A stretch of DNA of 64,000 nucleotides from Solibacillus silvestris_B (lineage in GTDB: Bacteria; Bacillota; Bacilli; Bacillales_A; Planococcaceae): contig NZ_JBQCJW010000009.1 in NCBI RefSeq assembly GCF_051967575.1, positions 1 through 64,000 of the forward strand, in the 5' to 3' direction. This document shows, piece by piece, positions 1-8,291 of the stretch; position 1 is the stretch's first letter; each line of letters opens with the position of its first letter. Below the pieces are notes generated by a model. It ran no database searches, was not told where the DNA came from, and saw nothing but the letters and a program-made list of their open reading frames with translations. A program made the position numbers and the translations under genes.

Positions 1-73
1 CGTCTCGACCTCCGTGTATTTTACTTAATCATATCACGTTAGCTCGGTACGACATCTATCCTAACAGAGGGGG
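1..73 (-). repeat. Insertion-sequence end, copy 1 (inner)
   Basis: This 73-bp stretch is identical to 179-251. On the minus strand it begins with CCCCCTCTGTTAGGATAG and ends with a GGAGG ribosome binding site followed by a few bases, so it is the 5' end and leader of an IS transposase gene whose coding part lies left of the window. It directly abuts codon 34 of the other copy's transposase at 73/74, as expected if one IS inserted into another of the same kind. Confidence 0.75.
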
Positions 74-177
74 TTACTCAGATTTGGTACTGCTTCATTT
101 TGCGGCGGCATCATGCGCTCCACAACCGCTTGTTTCTGCGCAGCTGTGTAGCGTACGCGATTTCTTTTTCGTTCCAT
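61..177 (-). pseudogene. Truncated IS transposase N-terminus (interrupted by second IS copy)
   Basis: An ATG at 177 with GGAGG upstream opens a basic peptide (MERKRNRVRYTAAQK...) that resembles the N-terminal helix-turn-helix part of IS3-type transposase OrfA proteins. The native frame runs about 34 codons to position 76. It then enters the IS terminus of the second copy and hits TAG at 61-63. It is therefore a 5' fragment only and cannot encode an active transposase. The family is inferred from the N-terminal pattern and not proven. Confidence 0.6.
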
Positions 178-178
178 T

Positions 179-251
179 CGTCTCGACCTCCGTGTATTTT
201 ACTTAATCATATCACGTTAGCTCGGTACGACATCTATCCTAACAGAGGGGG
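179..251 (-). repeat. Insertion-sequence end, copy 2 (outer)
   Basis: This is an exact second copy of positions 1-73. Read on the minus strand, it carries the presumed IS terminus at 251, a short leader with GGAGG, and the transposase ATG at 177. The outer edge at 251/252 joins sequence that reads as the 3' end of an unrelated gene, marking the boundary of the IS with host DNA. Confidence 0.75.
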
Positions 252-373
252 CAGTCCAATCAGTATCATTGATTGATGGAATAATGAATACGAGAATAGA
301 TGATGCCTACTATATTAAATTTGAAAAGGAATTTTTAAGTTCAGCAACAGAAGAGCTAACGGCATTTAATTAA
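251..373 (+). pseudogene. 3' remnant of an unidentified gene at the IS junction
   Basis: From the IS edge an open frame of about 40 codons ends with TAA at 371-373. It reads ...SLIDGIMNTRIDDAYYIKFE... and has no start codon context. It looks like the C-terminal end of a protein cut off by the IS insertion. I do not recognise the family. Confidence 0.4.
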
Positions 374-402
374 TGCAAATCGTCTGTATTCATTAAGACA
401 GG

Positions 403-437
403 GCAGTGCGGTGTATAAAACAATTCCGCCGTACTGC
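403..437 (+). terminator. Stem-loop after the truncated gene
   Basis: GCAGTGCGGTG pairs with CGCCGTACTGC (11 bp including G-T pairs) around a 13-base AT-rich loop. It lies 30 bp after the TAA of the 251-373 remnant, so it is probably that gene's old terminator. Confidence 0.5.
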
Positions 438-443
438 TTGATT

Positions 444-474
444 CCCCCTTTGGCTTATATAAATCCGGAGGGGG
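444..474 (+). terminator. Second GC-rich stem-loop
   Basis: CCCCCTTTGG pairs with CCGGAGGGGG across an 11-base loop, directly after the hairpin at 403-437 and before the small membrane gene at 511. It may be a terminator or a 5' leader structure. The tract that follows is AT-rich but not a pure T run. Confidence 0.4.
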
Positions 475-510
475 AATTTATGTTATAGTAAAGTTGCTGG
501 GAGGGTTTAT

Positions 511-822
511 ATGAAAGACATTTTAATGATAGCTTTATCCTTTTTGTTGATCGCTAATAATATTTTCAGAAACAGGGGAACCTTGAAAAAACTAACGAAG
601 ATTCAAGTTTTAGGCGTTGGGATCTCCTATCTTATTGCAATTATTGCGGCCTTTATTTTTGTATACTATGGTGGGAATTGGATTGCAGGGCAATTTTCAA
701 ATTCAGTCCTTAAGTACATAATTTCTTTTGCAGTCGTCTGTTTTGTTCTATATTTTTGCGTAAGCATATTGAACAAAATGCTACAAAAGGTTACGAATGG
801 GATTCTTCCGAAAGATAAATGA
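511..822 (+). CDS. Small three-helix membrane protein
   Basis: This is a 103-residue protein with three hydrophobic stretches (about residues 3-19, 34-55 and 66-88) and a lysine-rich C-terminus ending PKDK, so it is almost certainly in the cytoplasmic membrane. GGGAGG stands a few bases before the ATG. I do not recognise the family. It sits convergent to the lantibiotic-immunity kinase gene, but its own strand and hairpin leader make it a separate unit. A bacteriocin-immunity-like role would be guesswork. Confidence 0.7.
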   Translation: MKDILMIALSFLLIANNIFRNRGTLKKLTKIQVLGVGISYLIAIIAAFIFVYYGGNWIAGQFSNSVLKYIISFAVVCFVLYFCVSILNKMLQKVTNGILPKDK

Positions 823-976
823 AAAGAGATGTATTCAACAATCTGGTGCAATTCTTGAAAAGTAAATATACCTTTTCAGCAGCCGGACCAGATTGTCGAG
901 TATCGTATTGTACAAGCTCAGGAAAATTAATCATGTGTGCTGTCTTCGTATTTATACAAGTGATTTAGCAGCCTTT

Positions 977-2332
977 TTATGAATACCGTCCCAGTCTCGG
1001 CAATTCCACTAGCACTTCCCCGGAGTGACCCGCATTATTGCTAAGTTTCATCTTTCCATTATGCTGCTGGATTACTTTTTCAGTGAACGTTAACCCCAAT
1101 CCATAATGGCTGTTGTTCGTCCGTCCATAGTTTTCGGTATAGAAAAGTTCAGTTCCCTTTTTTAGGGCTTCCTCTGAAAAACCGGGTCCCTGATCAATGA
1201 CAATGAATTGAATAAAATCTTTATCTTCCTTAACAAGCAATTGTACTTTTTCATCCTTTGGTGTTCTTTCAATTCCGTTCAGTATGATATTGTTGATCGC
1301 ACGAGTGAGCAGAATTGTATCTATAAATAAGGTAGTTCCGTTGTCTGTGAAGTTCCCGACGATTATATTATTGCTAAGACTGCTTATTTCGGCTTCCAGC
1401 TGCTGCAAAAAATCATTGACAGCCACTTCTTCCTTTTTCGTGTTCATTCGCTTGTTGTTTAAATTGATATCGATAACTTCCTGAATATATCGTTCCACCT
1501 GATATATGGAATTCATAATGTCACTGAAGTTTTCCTTCATGTCATCGGCTGCCATTACTTCCAGCAGTTCTATATTCCCTTTTATCACGGTAAGTGGAAT
1601 CTTTATATCATGTATTAAATAACTGATTTGTTCGGTCTTTGAGTTATTAACCTCAATTTCCTTCTGAATGGATTTAGCCAGTGCTTCCGATAAACTTTCC
1701 ATCGCGCCCATTGCATCTTTATACTCATTGAACCGGATTTGCGGAAACTCGATAGTTAAATCTTTTTCTTCTATTTTTCGAGCCACTTTAATGAGCTTTT
1801 CGTTTTCTTCAATAATGGTTTTCGAGAAGCCCCTAATACTCCATACTAAATAAATGCTGTAAATTAGAATGGAAAGGATCGTTAGCCATACACCGGGGTT
1901 AGGAAAGGCCTTTCTTAATTCCCCGTTCGCGAACTGGATTTTCAAGTTATAATAGATCAAAATCGTTTCATTTTCACTGTCATACTTTATAAATGAATCC
2001 ATTTTGCCCTTGCCAGGTTTCTGAAAGGCTTCTTTTGCTTTTTCTTTGTTCCTTTCGCTCAAATTACTCTTTATCATTTCACTTGTTTTTTTATTGAAAA
2101 TGGCGTAATCCAGTTCAGGAGGGATGATGCTGGAATCGATATACTCCGCATTTACAACTTCACTTTGGATTTTTTCAGCCTTTTTTATCGGCTCGTTTGC
2201 CGGAAGCAAAAGGTTGTGATTAATCCCCCATACTGCAAACCCGATGTTGACCATAATTGCAAGCAAACCTGCAAAGCCTAATTTTACAATCGATTTAACA
2301 AAATAAGCCGAAAATGTATTGTTTATTCCCAT
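977..2332 (-). CDS. Sensor histidine kinase of a lantibiotic-type two-component system
   Basis: The protein is a membrane sensor kinase of about 451 residues. It has an N-terminal membrane helix, an extracytoplasmic region of roughly 100 residues, a second helix (around VWLTILSILIYSIYLVW), a linker, a DHp helix with the phospho-acceptor in LIHDIKIPLT, and a CA domain with N-box (NNIILNGIERTP), G1 (DQGPGFS) and G2 (HYGLGLTF). The ATG at 2332 overlaps the end of the response regulator gene and has GTAGGA upstream. A TTG at 2350 is an alternative start. With the regulator and the three ABC genes upstream it resembles the NisK/SpaK/CprK type, which senses lantibiotic-like peptides. The actual ligand is unknown. 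Confidence 0.88.
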   Translation of the reverse strand: MGINNTFSAYFVKSIVKLGFAGLLAIMVNIGFAVWGINHNLLLPANEPIKKAEKIQSEVVNAEYIDSSIIPPELDYAIFNKKTSEMIKSNLSERNKEKAKEAFQKPGKGKMDSFIKYDSENETILIYYNLKIQFANGELRKAFPNPGVWLTILSILIYSIYLVWSIRGFSKTIIEENEKLIKVARKIEEKDLTIEFPQIRFNEYKDAMGAMESLSEALAKSIQKEIEVNNSKTEQISYLIHDIKIPLTVIKGNIELLEVMAADDMKENFSDIMNSIYQVERYIQEVIDINLNNKRMNTKKEEVAVNDFLQQLEAEISSLSNNIIVGNFTDNGTTLFIDTILLTRAINNIILNGIERTPKDEKVQLLVKEDKDFIQFIVIDQGPGFSEEALKKGTELFYTENYGRTNNSHYGLGLTFTEKVIQQHNGKMKLSNNAGHSGEVLVELPRLGRYS

Positions 2333-2991
2333 ATATATCCTACACCCCAAACTGTATTGATGGGGGCCAAGTTAAATTGGGCATACTTTTTCCTTATGAC
2401 ACTAATATGTTCAACGATAGTCGAAATTTGGGAATCACTTTCTATCGGGTAGACGGATTCATAAATATCTTCTTTAGAGAAAATCTTCCCTTTATGTAAA
2501 GCAAGCAGTTCACATATCCTGTATTGGGTCTTAGTGAAGCTTACTTCCTTCCCTTGGATAATCACTTTTTTCGCATTCAAGTCAATAAGGATATCACCAT
2601 CGATGAACACACTTTTGGTTCCTCTTTTTGGCCGTGATTCCCGTCTTAAATGGGCCTCGATTCGCGCATTCGCCTCATGTATACTAAACGGCTTTACGAT
2701 ATAATCATCGCCGCCAGCAGATAAGCCTTTAATAATGGAAATTTCATCGCTTTTGGCCGTCATGAAGATGATCGGTACATCGATTGAAGGTCTGATTTTC
2801 TCACAAATTTTAAAGCCATCCTCTTCAGGCATCATGACATCGAGTAAAATCAGATTATACTTGTTAATTTCCTCTATTGTAATATCCTTTATACTTGAAA
2901 GAGTGGTAACATCGTGATTATTCATCTGCAGCATTTTCCTGATAAGTCTTAAGATCGCCTCATCGTCATCAATCGCCAATATATTTGCCAT
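2323..2991 (-). CDS. OmpR-family response regulator
   Basis: This 222-residue regulator has an N-terminal receiver domain (acidic pair in AIDDDEA, phospho-acceptor Asp in LILLDVMMPE, the conserved Thr/Ala in FMTAKSD, Lys in YIVKPF) and a C-terminal OmpR/PhoB winged helix (residues about 125-222, ending GVGYIWE). It is the cognate partner of the kinase that follows and overlaps it by 10 bp. It sits 24 bp after the last ABC permease gene. In NisR/CprR-type systems the regulator activates the adjacent transporter operon, and this is the likely target here by inference. Confidence 0.92.
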   Translation of the reverse strand: MANILAIDDDEAILRLIRKMLQMNNHDVTTLSSIKDITIEEINKYNLILLDVMMPEEDGFKICEKIRPSIDVPIIFMTAKSDEISIIKGLSAGGDDYIVKPFSIHEANARIEAHLRRESRPKRGTKSVFIDGDILIDLNAKKVIIQGKEVSFTKTQYRICELLALHKGKIFSKEDIYESVYPIESDSQISTIVEHISVIRKKYAQFNLAPINTVWGVGYIWE

Positions 2992-3015
2992 GTTTCGATC
3001 ATCCTTTAATTATAT

Positions 3016-3783
3016 TTAATCGGTTGTTTTCCTTCCGCTCCAATTGTTGATCCAAATGCTACTTAATACTATCATACCTGTTGTAGAAATTAAGAAGAAG
3101 CGGAATCCAGTTGCCAGCATGGGGTTGTTGAATAACATTATATCAGGCATTTTCCAGTAATGAGCCAAATGTTCGCTGAATCGATTTGCCCATGCCCAGG
3201 GCAGGAACCCCCATATTTTATCTCCAATTGAAGTCAAGGAAAGTGCAGCGATGACCAATCCTCCGAATCCGAATATGCTGCAAACACCAATTCCATATTT
3301 ATAACCAATAACTTGATAGAAGAAATATTGAAATATCGAAGCCACTATGAAAATTATACCTGTTAAAAAATAGAGGGTAAAATGAACTTCATTCTCGCCA
3401 ATTAAAAACTTCAGTGCCAAGGAATAGATTAATATCATTGAAAATAATGCAGCACTATAAGAAAAAATCATCATTGTTGTTTGGCTTATGAATGGCATAG
3501 TTTTGCTTTGAATTATCCCGATCATATTTTGAAAATGGCCTGCCTCATTTTCAGAATCGGCCACAATTCCACAAATAATGGAAGTAATGACCGGTGTACC
3601 GACTCCAATTAATTCAAAGAAAATGATGTAGCTTGCTTCTGAACTGATCGAATTATTTCTGGACAGCAAGTACATCACGAAAGTACAAGGTAAAATTAAG
3701 GGGATGCTTAAGTGCAATAACAGGAATAAACTTCGCTTTCTCTTTTTAAACTCGCTAAGCAAACACCGATAAAACTGCAGCAT
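3016..3783 (-). CDS. Lantibiotic-protection ABC transporter permease (LanG/MutG type)
   Basis: This 255-residue integral membrane protein has about six hydrophobic segments, a short basic N-terminus and no ATPase motifs. Size, order and sequence character fit the LanG/MutG permeases of LanFEG immunity pumps, which expel lantibiotics from the membrane of producer or resistant cells. Its ATG overlaps the TAA of the preceding permease gene (TAATG), so translation is coupled. No lantibiotic precursor or LanB/C/M gene is nearby, which points to resistance to outside peptides more than to self-immunity. Confidence 0.8.
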   Translation of the reverse strand: MLQFYRCLLSEFKKRKRSLFLLLHLSIPLILPCTFVMYLLSRNNSISSEASYIIFFELIGVGTPVITSIICGIVADSENEAGHFQNMIGIIQSKTMPFISQTTMMIFSYSAALFSMILIYSLALKFLIGENEVHFTLYFLTGIIFIVASIFQYFFYQVIGYKYGIGVCSIFGFGGLVIAALSLTSIGDKIWGFLPWAWANRFSEHLAHYWKMPDIMLFNNPMLATGFRFFLISTTGMIVLSSIWINNWSGRKTTD

Positions 3784-4544
3784 TATTTCACCTCTATTTT
3801 ATTAAACGACCTAACCACCATTATAGTAAGCACACTGAAAAACAGAACGCTTAATATAAAGGCAATCGGAATGACCGAGTAACTAAGAAGTTCATCGTCT
3901 TGTGGCAAAGGTATTCCATTGGAGTGCAGTTTGGTTAAAGGCATTTGCACTCTTAAATGCCAGCTATAAGGAATGAGCCACCAATCTTCCGTAGGAGCAA
4001 AAAGTGTACCTAAATTCAGGTTAAGCATGCTGTTTAATAATAAAGTGATGAAGAAATTCGTTTTTCTTGAAAGCCATAAACAAAATGGGACTTGCCAAAG
4101 CGAAACAACAAACATTAAGACAACTGTCAAAATACAAAAGGAGACGGAAGCCAAATATGGATTTGTGCCGATCAGCAAACTAGCCACACTTATAGCAACA
4201 ATTAATAAAAGAGAACCTAGCGCAACAAAGCCGATTACTAATAAAACTCTGCTCAATTCCTTTTTTTGAAGGTTGATCGGTAAGCCGATGATCGTTTTGA
4301 AATTGGTTGATTTTTTTTCCAGATTATTCAGGAGCCCTGCCATAAGAGCAATCAATACAGAAAGCCACAATATCCCCCAATGGTTGATGATAGTTTCTGG
4401 ACTGAGACTTATAACCTGTGGATCACCGCTCAGAAAGTTAAAGCCAAGTGCAAGAAAGGCGCATATGAATGGAATGATCAATAGCATCTTTCCTATTTTT
4501 GTTCTTCTTATTTTGATGATTTCTGATTTCAAGTATAAATACAT
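3783..4544 (-). CDS. Lantibiotic-protection ABC transporter permease (LanE/MutE type)
   Basis: This 253-residue permease has six predicted membrane helices and the N-terminal pattern SEIIKIRRTKIG seen in MutE/EpiE/SpaE-like subunits. In LanFEG pumps two different permeases pair with an ATPase dimer. It lies 11 bp downstream of the ATPase gene and shares one base with the LanG gene. It is the middle gene of a five-gene minus-strand operon (ATPase, LanE, LanG, regulator, kinase). Confidence 0.82.
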   Translation of the reverse strand: MYLYLKSEIIKIRRTKIGKMLLIIPFICAFLALGFNFLSGDPQVISLSPETIINHWGILWLSVLIALMAGLLNNLEKKSTNFKTIIGLPINLQKKELSRVLLVIGFVALGSLLLIVAISVASLLIGTNPYLASVSFCILTVVLMFVVSLWQVPFCLWLSRKTNFFITLLLNSMLNLNLGTLFAPTEDWWLIPYSWHLRVQMPLTKLHSNGIPLPQDDELLSYSVIPIAFILSVLFFSVLTIMVVRSFNKIEVK

Positions 4545-4555
4545 GCGGTCACCTC

Positions 4556-5260
4556 CTATTGGGCTCTATTCTTTCGGACAACATCGGTGAAAAGCGTCTC
4601 CAAATTTTCGTTAGAGTGATATTTCCCTTCATAACCAAGTATCCCGTCACTTATAATCCCGATATCGTCAGCTATATGTTCAACTTCCGATAACAAGTGG
4701 CTCGATAAAAGGACTGTCATGCCCTGCTGCGGAAAAGAAGCAATCAATTCCCTTAATTCTTGTATTCCAATAGGATCCAACCCATTAGTGGGCTCATCTA
4801 GAATTAATAGCTTTGGGCGGTTCAGGATAGCAAGGGCAATGCCAAGACGCTGTTTCATCCCCATTGAAAAGTTCATTACCCTTTTACTTCCCGTATTTGT
4901 CAAGCCGACAATTTGAAGGACCTCCTGGATGCGCTCTTTTGGCAACCCGAGAATTGTATTGATGACTTCTAGATTTTCCTTTGCTGTTAAATTACCATAT
5001 AGTGGAGCGTTCTCGATTAAAGAACCAATATGTGCTAAATCCTTTCGAGCCCACTGATTTCCGTTGAAAATTACTTCTCCGGATGTTGACTTCAGCAGAC
5101 CGGATATAATTTTAAGCATAGTGGATTTTCCAGCCCCATTTGGCCCTAAAAGACCATAAACGGTGTTCTTCCTTACATTGATTGAGGCAGCATTTATAAT
5201 AGTGGATCTTCTGTATTTCTTTGTTAACTGTTTCGTTTGCAAAATATATTCATCATTCAT
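4556..5260 (-). CDS. Lantibiotic-protection ABC transporter ATPase (LanF/MutF/BcrA type)
   Basis: This 234-residue nucleotide-binding subunit carries Walker A GPNGAGKST, signature NFSMGMKQRLGIA, Walker B LLILDEP and the H-loop in LLSSHLLSE. The MG in the signature and the overall length match the BcrA/LanF subfamily, which drives export of bacitracin or lantibiotics. It is the first gene of the operon. An AAAAGGAG site precedes its ATG, and the roughly 220 bp upstream should hold the promoter and the regulator's operator, although I cannot pick a convincing one by eye. Confidence 0.9.
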   Translation of the reverse strand: MNDEYILQTKQLTKKYRRSTIINAASINVRKNTVYGLLGPNGAGKSTMLKIISGLLKSTSGEVIFNGNQWARKDLAHIGSLIENAPLYGNLTAKENLEVINTILGLPKERIQEVLQIVGLTNTGSKRVMNFSMGMKQRLGIALAILNRPKLLILDEPTNGLDPIGIQELRELIASFPQQGMTVLLSSHLLSEVEHIADDIGIISDGILGYEGKYHSNENLETLFTDVVRKNRAQ

Positions 5261-5481
5261 ATTTGATGACTCCTTTTCATCTTAATAAATGGAGTTTAGC
5301 AACAAAAAATCAAGATTCTCTCAAAATTATTGAAAATACGCAAAAATAAAAAGATGAGTGATCAATTAAAACCTGCTCTATTATTTGTCCAAAGACGGGC
5401 AAAATTGCGCTTTTTTTAAAAAGAAATAAAAACAAGGCACTGAAATAGGATATATCCATTCATCTTAAGGAGGTGAAATTG

Positions 5482-5949
5482 ATGAAGAGAGGTTTGACCT
5501 TCGAAATGCCAAATAAATATGGGAAGTTGCTTGGAAAATTGCTAAAGCCAATAGACATTTCTGCTTTTAACTGGTGTATTGGTGGCGGCGAGTCGTATAA
5601 AGTAGTAAATAATCAATTAGCTGAAGACCTTTTCACGTTTGATAAGGAAGTCATTGAGGGAGCAGCACTAAAAAATCTATTAGAAAACAATGAGTATTAC
5701 ATTATATTCGCCGATTTAAAAGCATACCCAAAAGGTAAAGAATTCTCGCATATTGAGACATATGAGGATTTCCTGATAAGTAATTGTGAATTGGTTTTTT
5801 TGGTTGTAGATAGCAGTTACACAACAATTTATTGCAAGGATCAAAGTGCAATCGAGTATTTATATAAAAATGCGTTAAAATGCGGATTCGAAAATATAGA
5901 TTACTTAACAGATGAAAATGATGCACGTACAAGTTTAACAGCGTTTTAA
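5482..5949 (+). CDS. DUF2691-family protein
   Basis: This is a soluble protein of about 155 residues with the N-terminus MKRGLTFEMPNKYGKLLG, typical of the DUF2691 family of Bacillus-type genomes, whose function is unknown. The ATG at 5482 is chosen because AAGGAGGTG lies seven bases upstream. A GTG three codons earlier falls inside that site. It is a single-gene unit, divergent from the lantibiotic-immunity operon. Confidence 0.75.
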   Translation: MKRGLTFEMPNKYGKLLGKLLKPIDISAFNWCIGGGESYKVVNNQLAEDLFTFDKEVIEGAALKNLLENNEYYIIFADLKAYPKGKEFSHIETYEDFLISNCELVFLVVDSSYTTIYCKDQSAIEYLYKNALKCGFENIDYLTDENDARTSLTAF

Positions 5950-6181
5950 TTCTATTTCACGGTAAAGCGTGATTGCAGAGCGACATAAATAGAAAATACT
6001 TAAAGAGTTTTTATGAAGGCAAAAATAAAATGCAAAATAGGAATCCATGTTGACCGATCTTTTTCGAAATGGATTCCTTTTATTTTGTGCGAAATGCCGA
6101 CTGGCGGGGATGCTTTATTTAAATGAAAGGTATTTGACTTCGCTATATAGAAATTGTAACTATTCGAAAGGGGGAAGGAAA

Positions 6182-6658
6182 ATGGCGGATATAATAATCC
6201 GGAATAAGACGATTAAAGAGCTTGGTGAATTGAAACTGGTTGGTTTTCGTGTTCTGTGCCCGGGCAATCAATATTTAGTTGAAATACCTAAAGCATCGCT
6301 AATGCTAACCGAGCGCATAAGTGAAATTAAACAGGCAGTTAATCCGAATATACAAATTGGCGCATTTGTTGTAGAAAATCAAACGCCTGACGAGGATGGC
6401 TACTGGATCGGTGTTGAAGTAAAAGAATATGAGAATATTCCGAACGATATGGTGATCTTGACTATACCGCCACAAAGATATGCTGTTCTGAAACATACAG
6501 GTCCAAACAGCAAAATAGTGGATGCGTATAATGACTTGCATAATTGGATTGAAGACAACGATTATGTCAGGCTGAAAAATAAATGGCATTTAGAAAGATT
6601 TTACGAGTGGAAGGATACTGAAAAAGTGGAAGTCGATTTATTGGATACGATTGAATAG
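6182..6658 (+). CDS. GyrI-like / AraC-type effector-binding domain protein
   Basis: The protein has about 158 residues. The sequence shows the effector-binding (GyrI/BmrR C-terminal-like) pattern: an N-terminal strand (KLVGFRVLCPG), a central VENQTPDEDGYWIGVEV region and the strand-helix IPPQRYAVLKHTGPNSKIVDAY near the C-terminus. Such stand-alone domains bind small hydrophobic molecules and lack DNA-binding helices. The ATG at 6182 follows GGGGGAAGG. An upstream in-frame extension has no ribosome binding site. The ligand is unknown. Confidence 0.75.
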   Translation: MADIIIRNKTIKELGELKLVGFRVLCPGNQYLVEIPKASLMLTERISEIKQAVNPNIQIGAFVVENQTPDEDGYWIGVEVKEYENIPNDMVILTIPPQRYAVLKHTGPNSKIVDAYNDLHNWIEDNDYVRLKNKWHLERFYEWKDTEKVEVDLLDTIE

Positions 6659-6842
6659 AGAAGCATTCTTTGGTTGGTAATATTATGGTAAATTTGGAGA
6701 TGGCATAAGGAGTAATTTAGTAATATCCAATGCCGGTTTGAATTTGTGTTTAAATTGATAGCTGGAGGCGAGTTCCGATGGTAATTTCGGCTTAATAACC
6801 TGGTAGACAATGAAAGTGATTATATGTTGATGGGGTGGTAGT

Positions 6843-7388
6843 GTGAAAGCTTTATTAGTTATTGATTTCCAAAATGGATTTCTTCAAATGGGGGATTTCA
6901 GTCAAGAAAAAGAAAATGTCCAAAATCTTATCAAGGATTTTAAGCGCAATGAACAGCCAGTCATTTTTATGCGTCATATGGAAGAGAATGAGGAAAGCGC
7001 TATAGCTATTGGAACTGAGGGGAGCAAGCTTGATTCAGATTTGAAAGGTTATGCTGATCATGTTATCGAGAAAAGTACCCCGAGTGCATTTTTCAAGACA
7101 AATTTGGACGAACTATTACAATCTATTGGTGTTACTCATATTTTTATAACTGGCTTCAATACAGAATACTGTCCTCAATTTACGGCTATTGCTGCATACG
7201 ACAGAGGATATGAAGTTACGTTTATTGAAGATGCTACAGCAACGGTTAACGATGATAGTGTGTATGAATTTCCGGGGTTGGATATTCGTGATTTTGTGGG
7301 TACAGTGCTTAACTGGTCGAATGTCATCGAGGTGCTGGATTACGAGGAATATATTGAGGAATATGCTGGAGATGGAATGAAAAAATAG
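6843..7388 (+). CDS. Isochorismatase-family cysteine hydrolase
   Basis: This 181-residue alpha/beta hydrolase has the family triad: Asp in LLVIDFQNGF, Lys in VIEKSTPSAFF and Cys in FNTEYCPQFTA. These enzymes hydrolyse isochorismate, nicotinamide or related amides, and the substrate here cannot be named. It starts with GTG after a GGGGTGG stretch. It is the last gene before a 900-bp gap and is convergent with the alcohol dehydrogenase. Confidence 0.85.
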   Translation: MKALLVIDFQNGFLQMGDFSQEKENVQNLIKDFKRNEQPVIFMRHMEENEESAIAIGTEGSKLDSDLKGYADHVIEKSTPSAFFKTNLDELLQSIGVTHIFITGFNTEYCPQFTAIAAYDRGYEVTFIEDATATVNDDSVYEFPGLDIRDFVGTVLNWSNVIEVLDYEEYIEEYAGDGMKK

Positions 7389-7644
7389 AAGCGATTAGCG
7401 AGATAAACCGGTTTGATTTGGCCATTTTGTAACAATGCGGATTTTTAGCTTCATTATTTTTCTCGGGAATTTTGAAGTCATCGGTCTTTTGAAAGTGGGG
7501 GCGGACCATATGTATTGAGGATTTATTAGTGATGGAAAAGGTTTTGCTTTTTGCTGTCTTTTTATAATAGTACTCTAGCATCGGCTAAACTTTACATTTT
7601 TTTTAACGGGAATTCCGGCCCTTAAATAAACAATGAGAGAAAGT
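7389..7644. other. Non-coding gap, no feature recognised
   Basis: I see no supportable gene or clear terminator between the end of the isochorismatase-like gene and the palindromic repeat cluster. Short open frames here lack ribosome binding sites and protein-like composition. Confidence 0.5.
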
Positions 7645-7832
7645 AATAAGCGGAGATTTTCCGGTTATTTACGGAGCGGGGTCTTTTTTGGGGGAAATAA
7701 GGGGAATTTTTCCGGTTATGTGAAGGAAAATTCTCCATTTTTGCGTTTTTCGGATCAATAAGCGGAATTTTTCCGTCTAATTAGGCTGATTTATATGTAA
7801 TTTTCTCATTAGGCGGAATTTCTCCGTCTATT
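7645..7832 (+). repeat. Tandem-palindrome intergenic repeat, copy A (four units)
   Basis: Four imperfect palindromes follow one another at about 7645, 7695, 7757 and 7808. Each has the form (A)TAAGCGGA-n-TCCG(G/C)TTAT or TAGGCGGA-n-TCCGTCTA. The spacers resemble those of the other copies, for example TTTTTCGGATCAATA before the third unit. The copy lies in a convergent gap, 3' of the gene ending at 7388. Other copies lie at 26219, 34248, 43682 and 49421. Confidence 0.9.
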
Positions 7833-7995
7833 CATCGGTCGAGTGCAAACTTTTATGCGAAATTCCTTTAAATCCTATTTAGGCTGGGGTCAATTTTTGT
7901 AGTGGGCATAGGCATGGAAGAAAGGGGGATATCTTCATTCATATTATGCTCACTTTCATGTATAAAGCGTTCCGTCGGCTGGCTTGAAAAAATAC

Positions 7996-8104
7996 AATCC
8001 TCGCTCTTCGCAGGATAATCGTCAATCGCTTTTTCTTAATCCTCTTTCGTATCATATCATCCTCAATTGAAACCAAATAATCCTCACTTTCACTTCTAAT
8101 CCTC
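7996..8104. repeat. Degenerate 20-21 bp tandem array of AATCCTC
   Basis: The motif AATCCTC, or a one- or two-base variant, starts at 7996, 8017, 8038, 8059, 8079 and 8098, giving spacings of 21, 21, 21, 20 and 19 bp. The stretch also reads as a minus-strand open frame (7939-8148), but that is a by-product of the repeat and has no convincing start site. Confidence 0.65.
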
Positions 8105-8263
8105 AAATCCAGCATTATCTCCCGCCTCAAATTCAGCAGCACAATCAATCATTTAGGATTGGATATAACTTTTCATTTTCACCCAATTATATATACATAA
8201 CTATTTATCGTAACTAAACTAGGCCTTAATAAAATTCAGCTGAGGAAGTTGCTTACTTTAAAT

Positions 8264-8290
8264 GGGGAGAAGGTTATCTCCCCCGTCTTT
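8264..8290. terminator. Hairpin between array and alcohol dehydrogenase
   Basis: GGGGAGA pairs with TCTCCCC around a six-base loop at 8264-8283, 9 bp from the stop codon of the minus-strand dehydrogenase gene, with T-rich sequence on the plus-strand side. It likely ends that gene's transcript, or acts in both directions. Confidence 0.55.
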
Positions 8291-8291
8291 T

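Noticed and set aside
7645..7832. Possible CRISPR array
   Set aside because: The units are palindromic and different from each other, spacers are shared between distant copies, and no cas genes are present.
7939..8148. 69-codon minus-strand ORF rich in Arg, Glu and Ile
   Set aside because: Its composition is produced by the AATCCTC tandem array. There is no good start site and no conserved neighbour.
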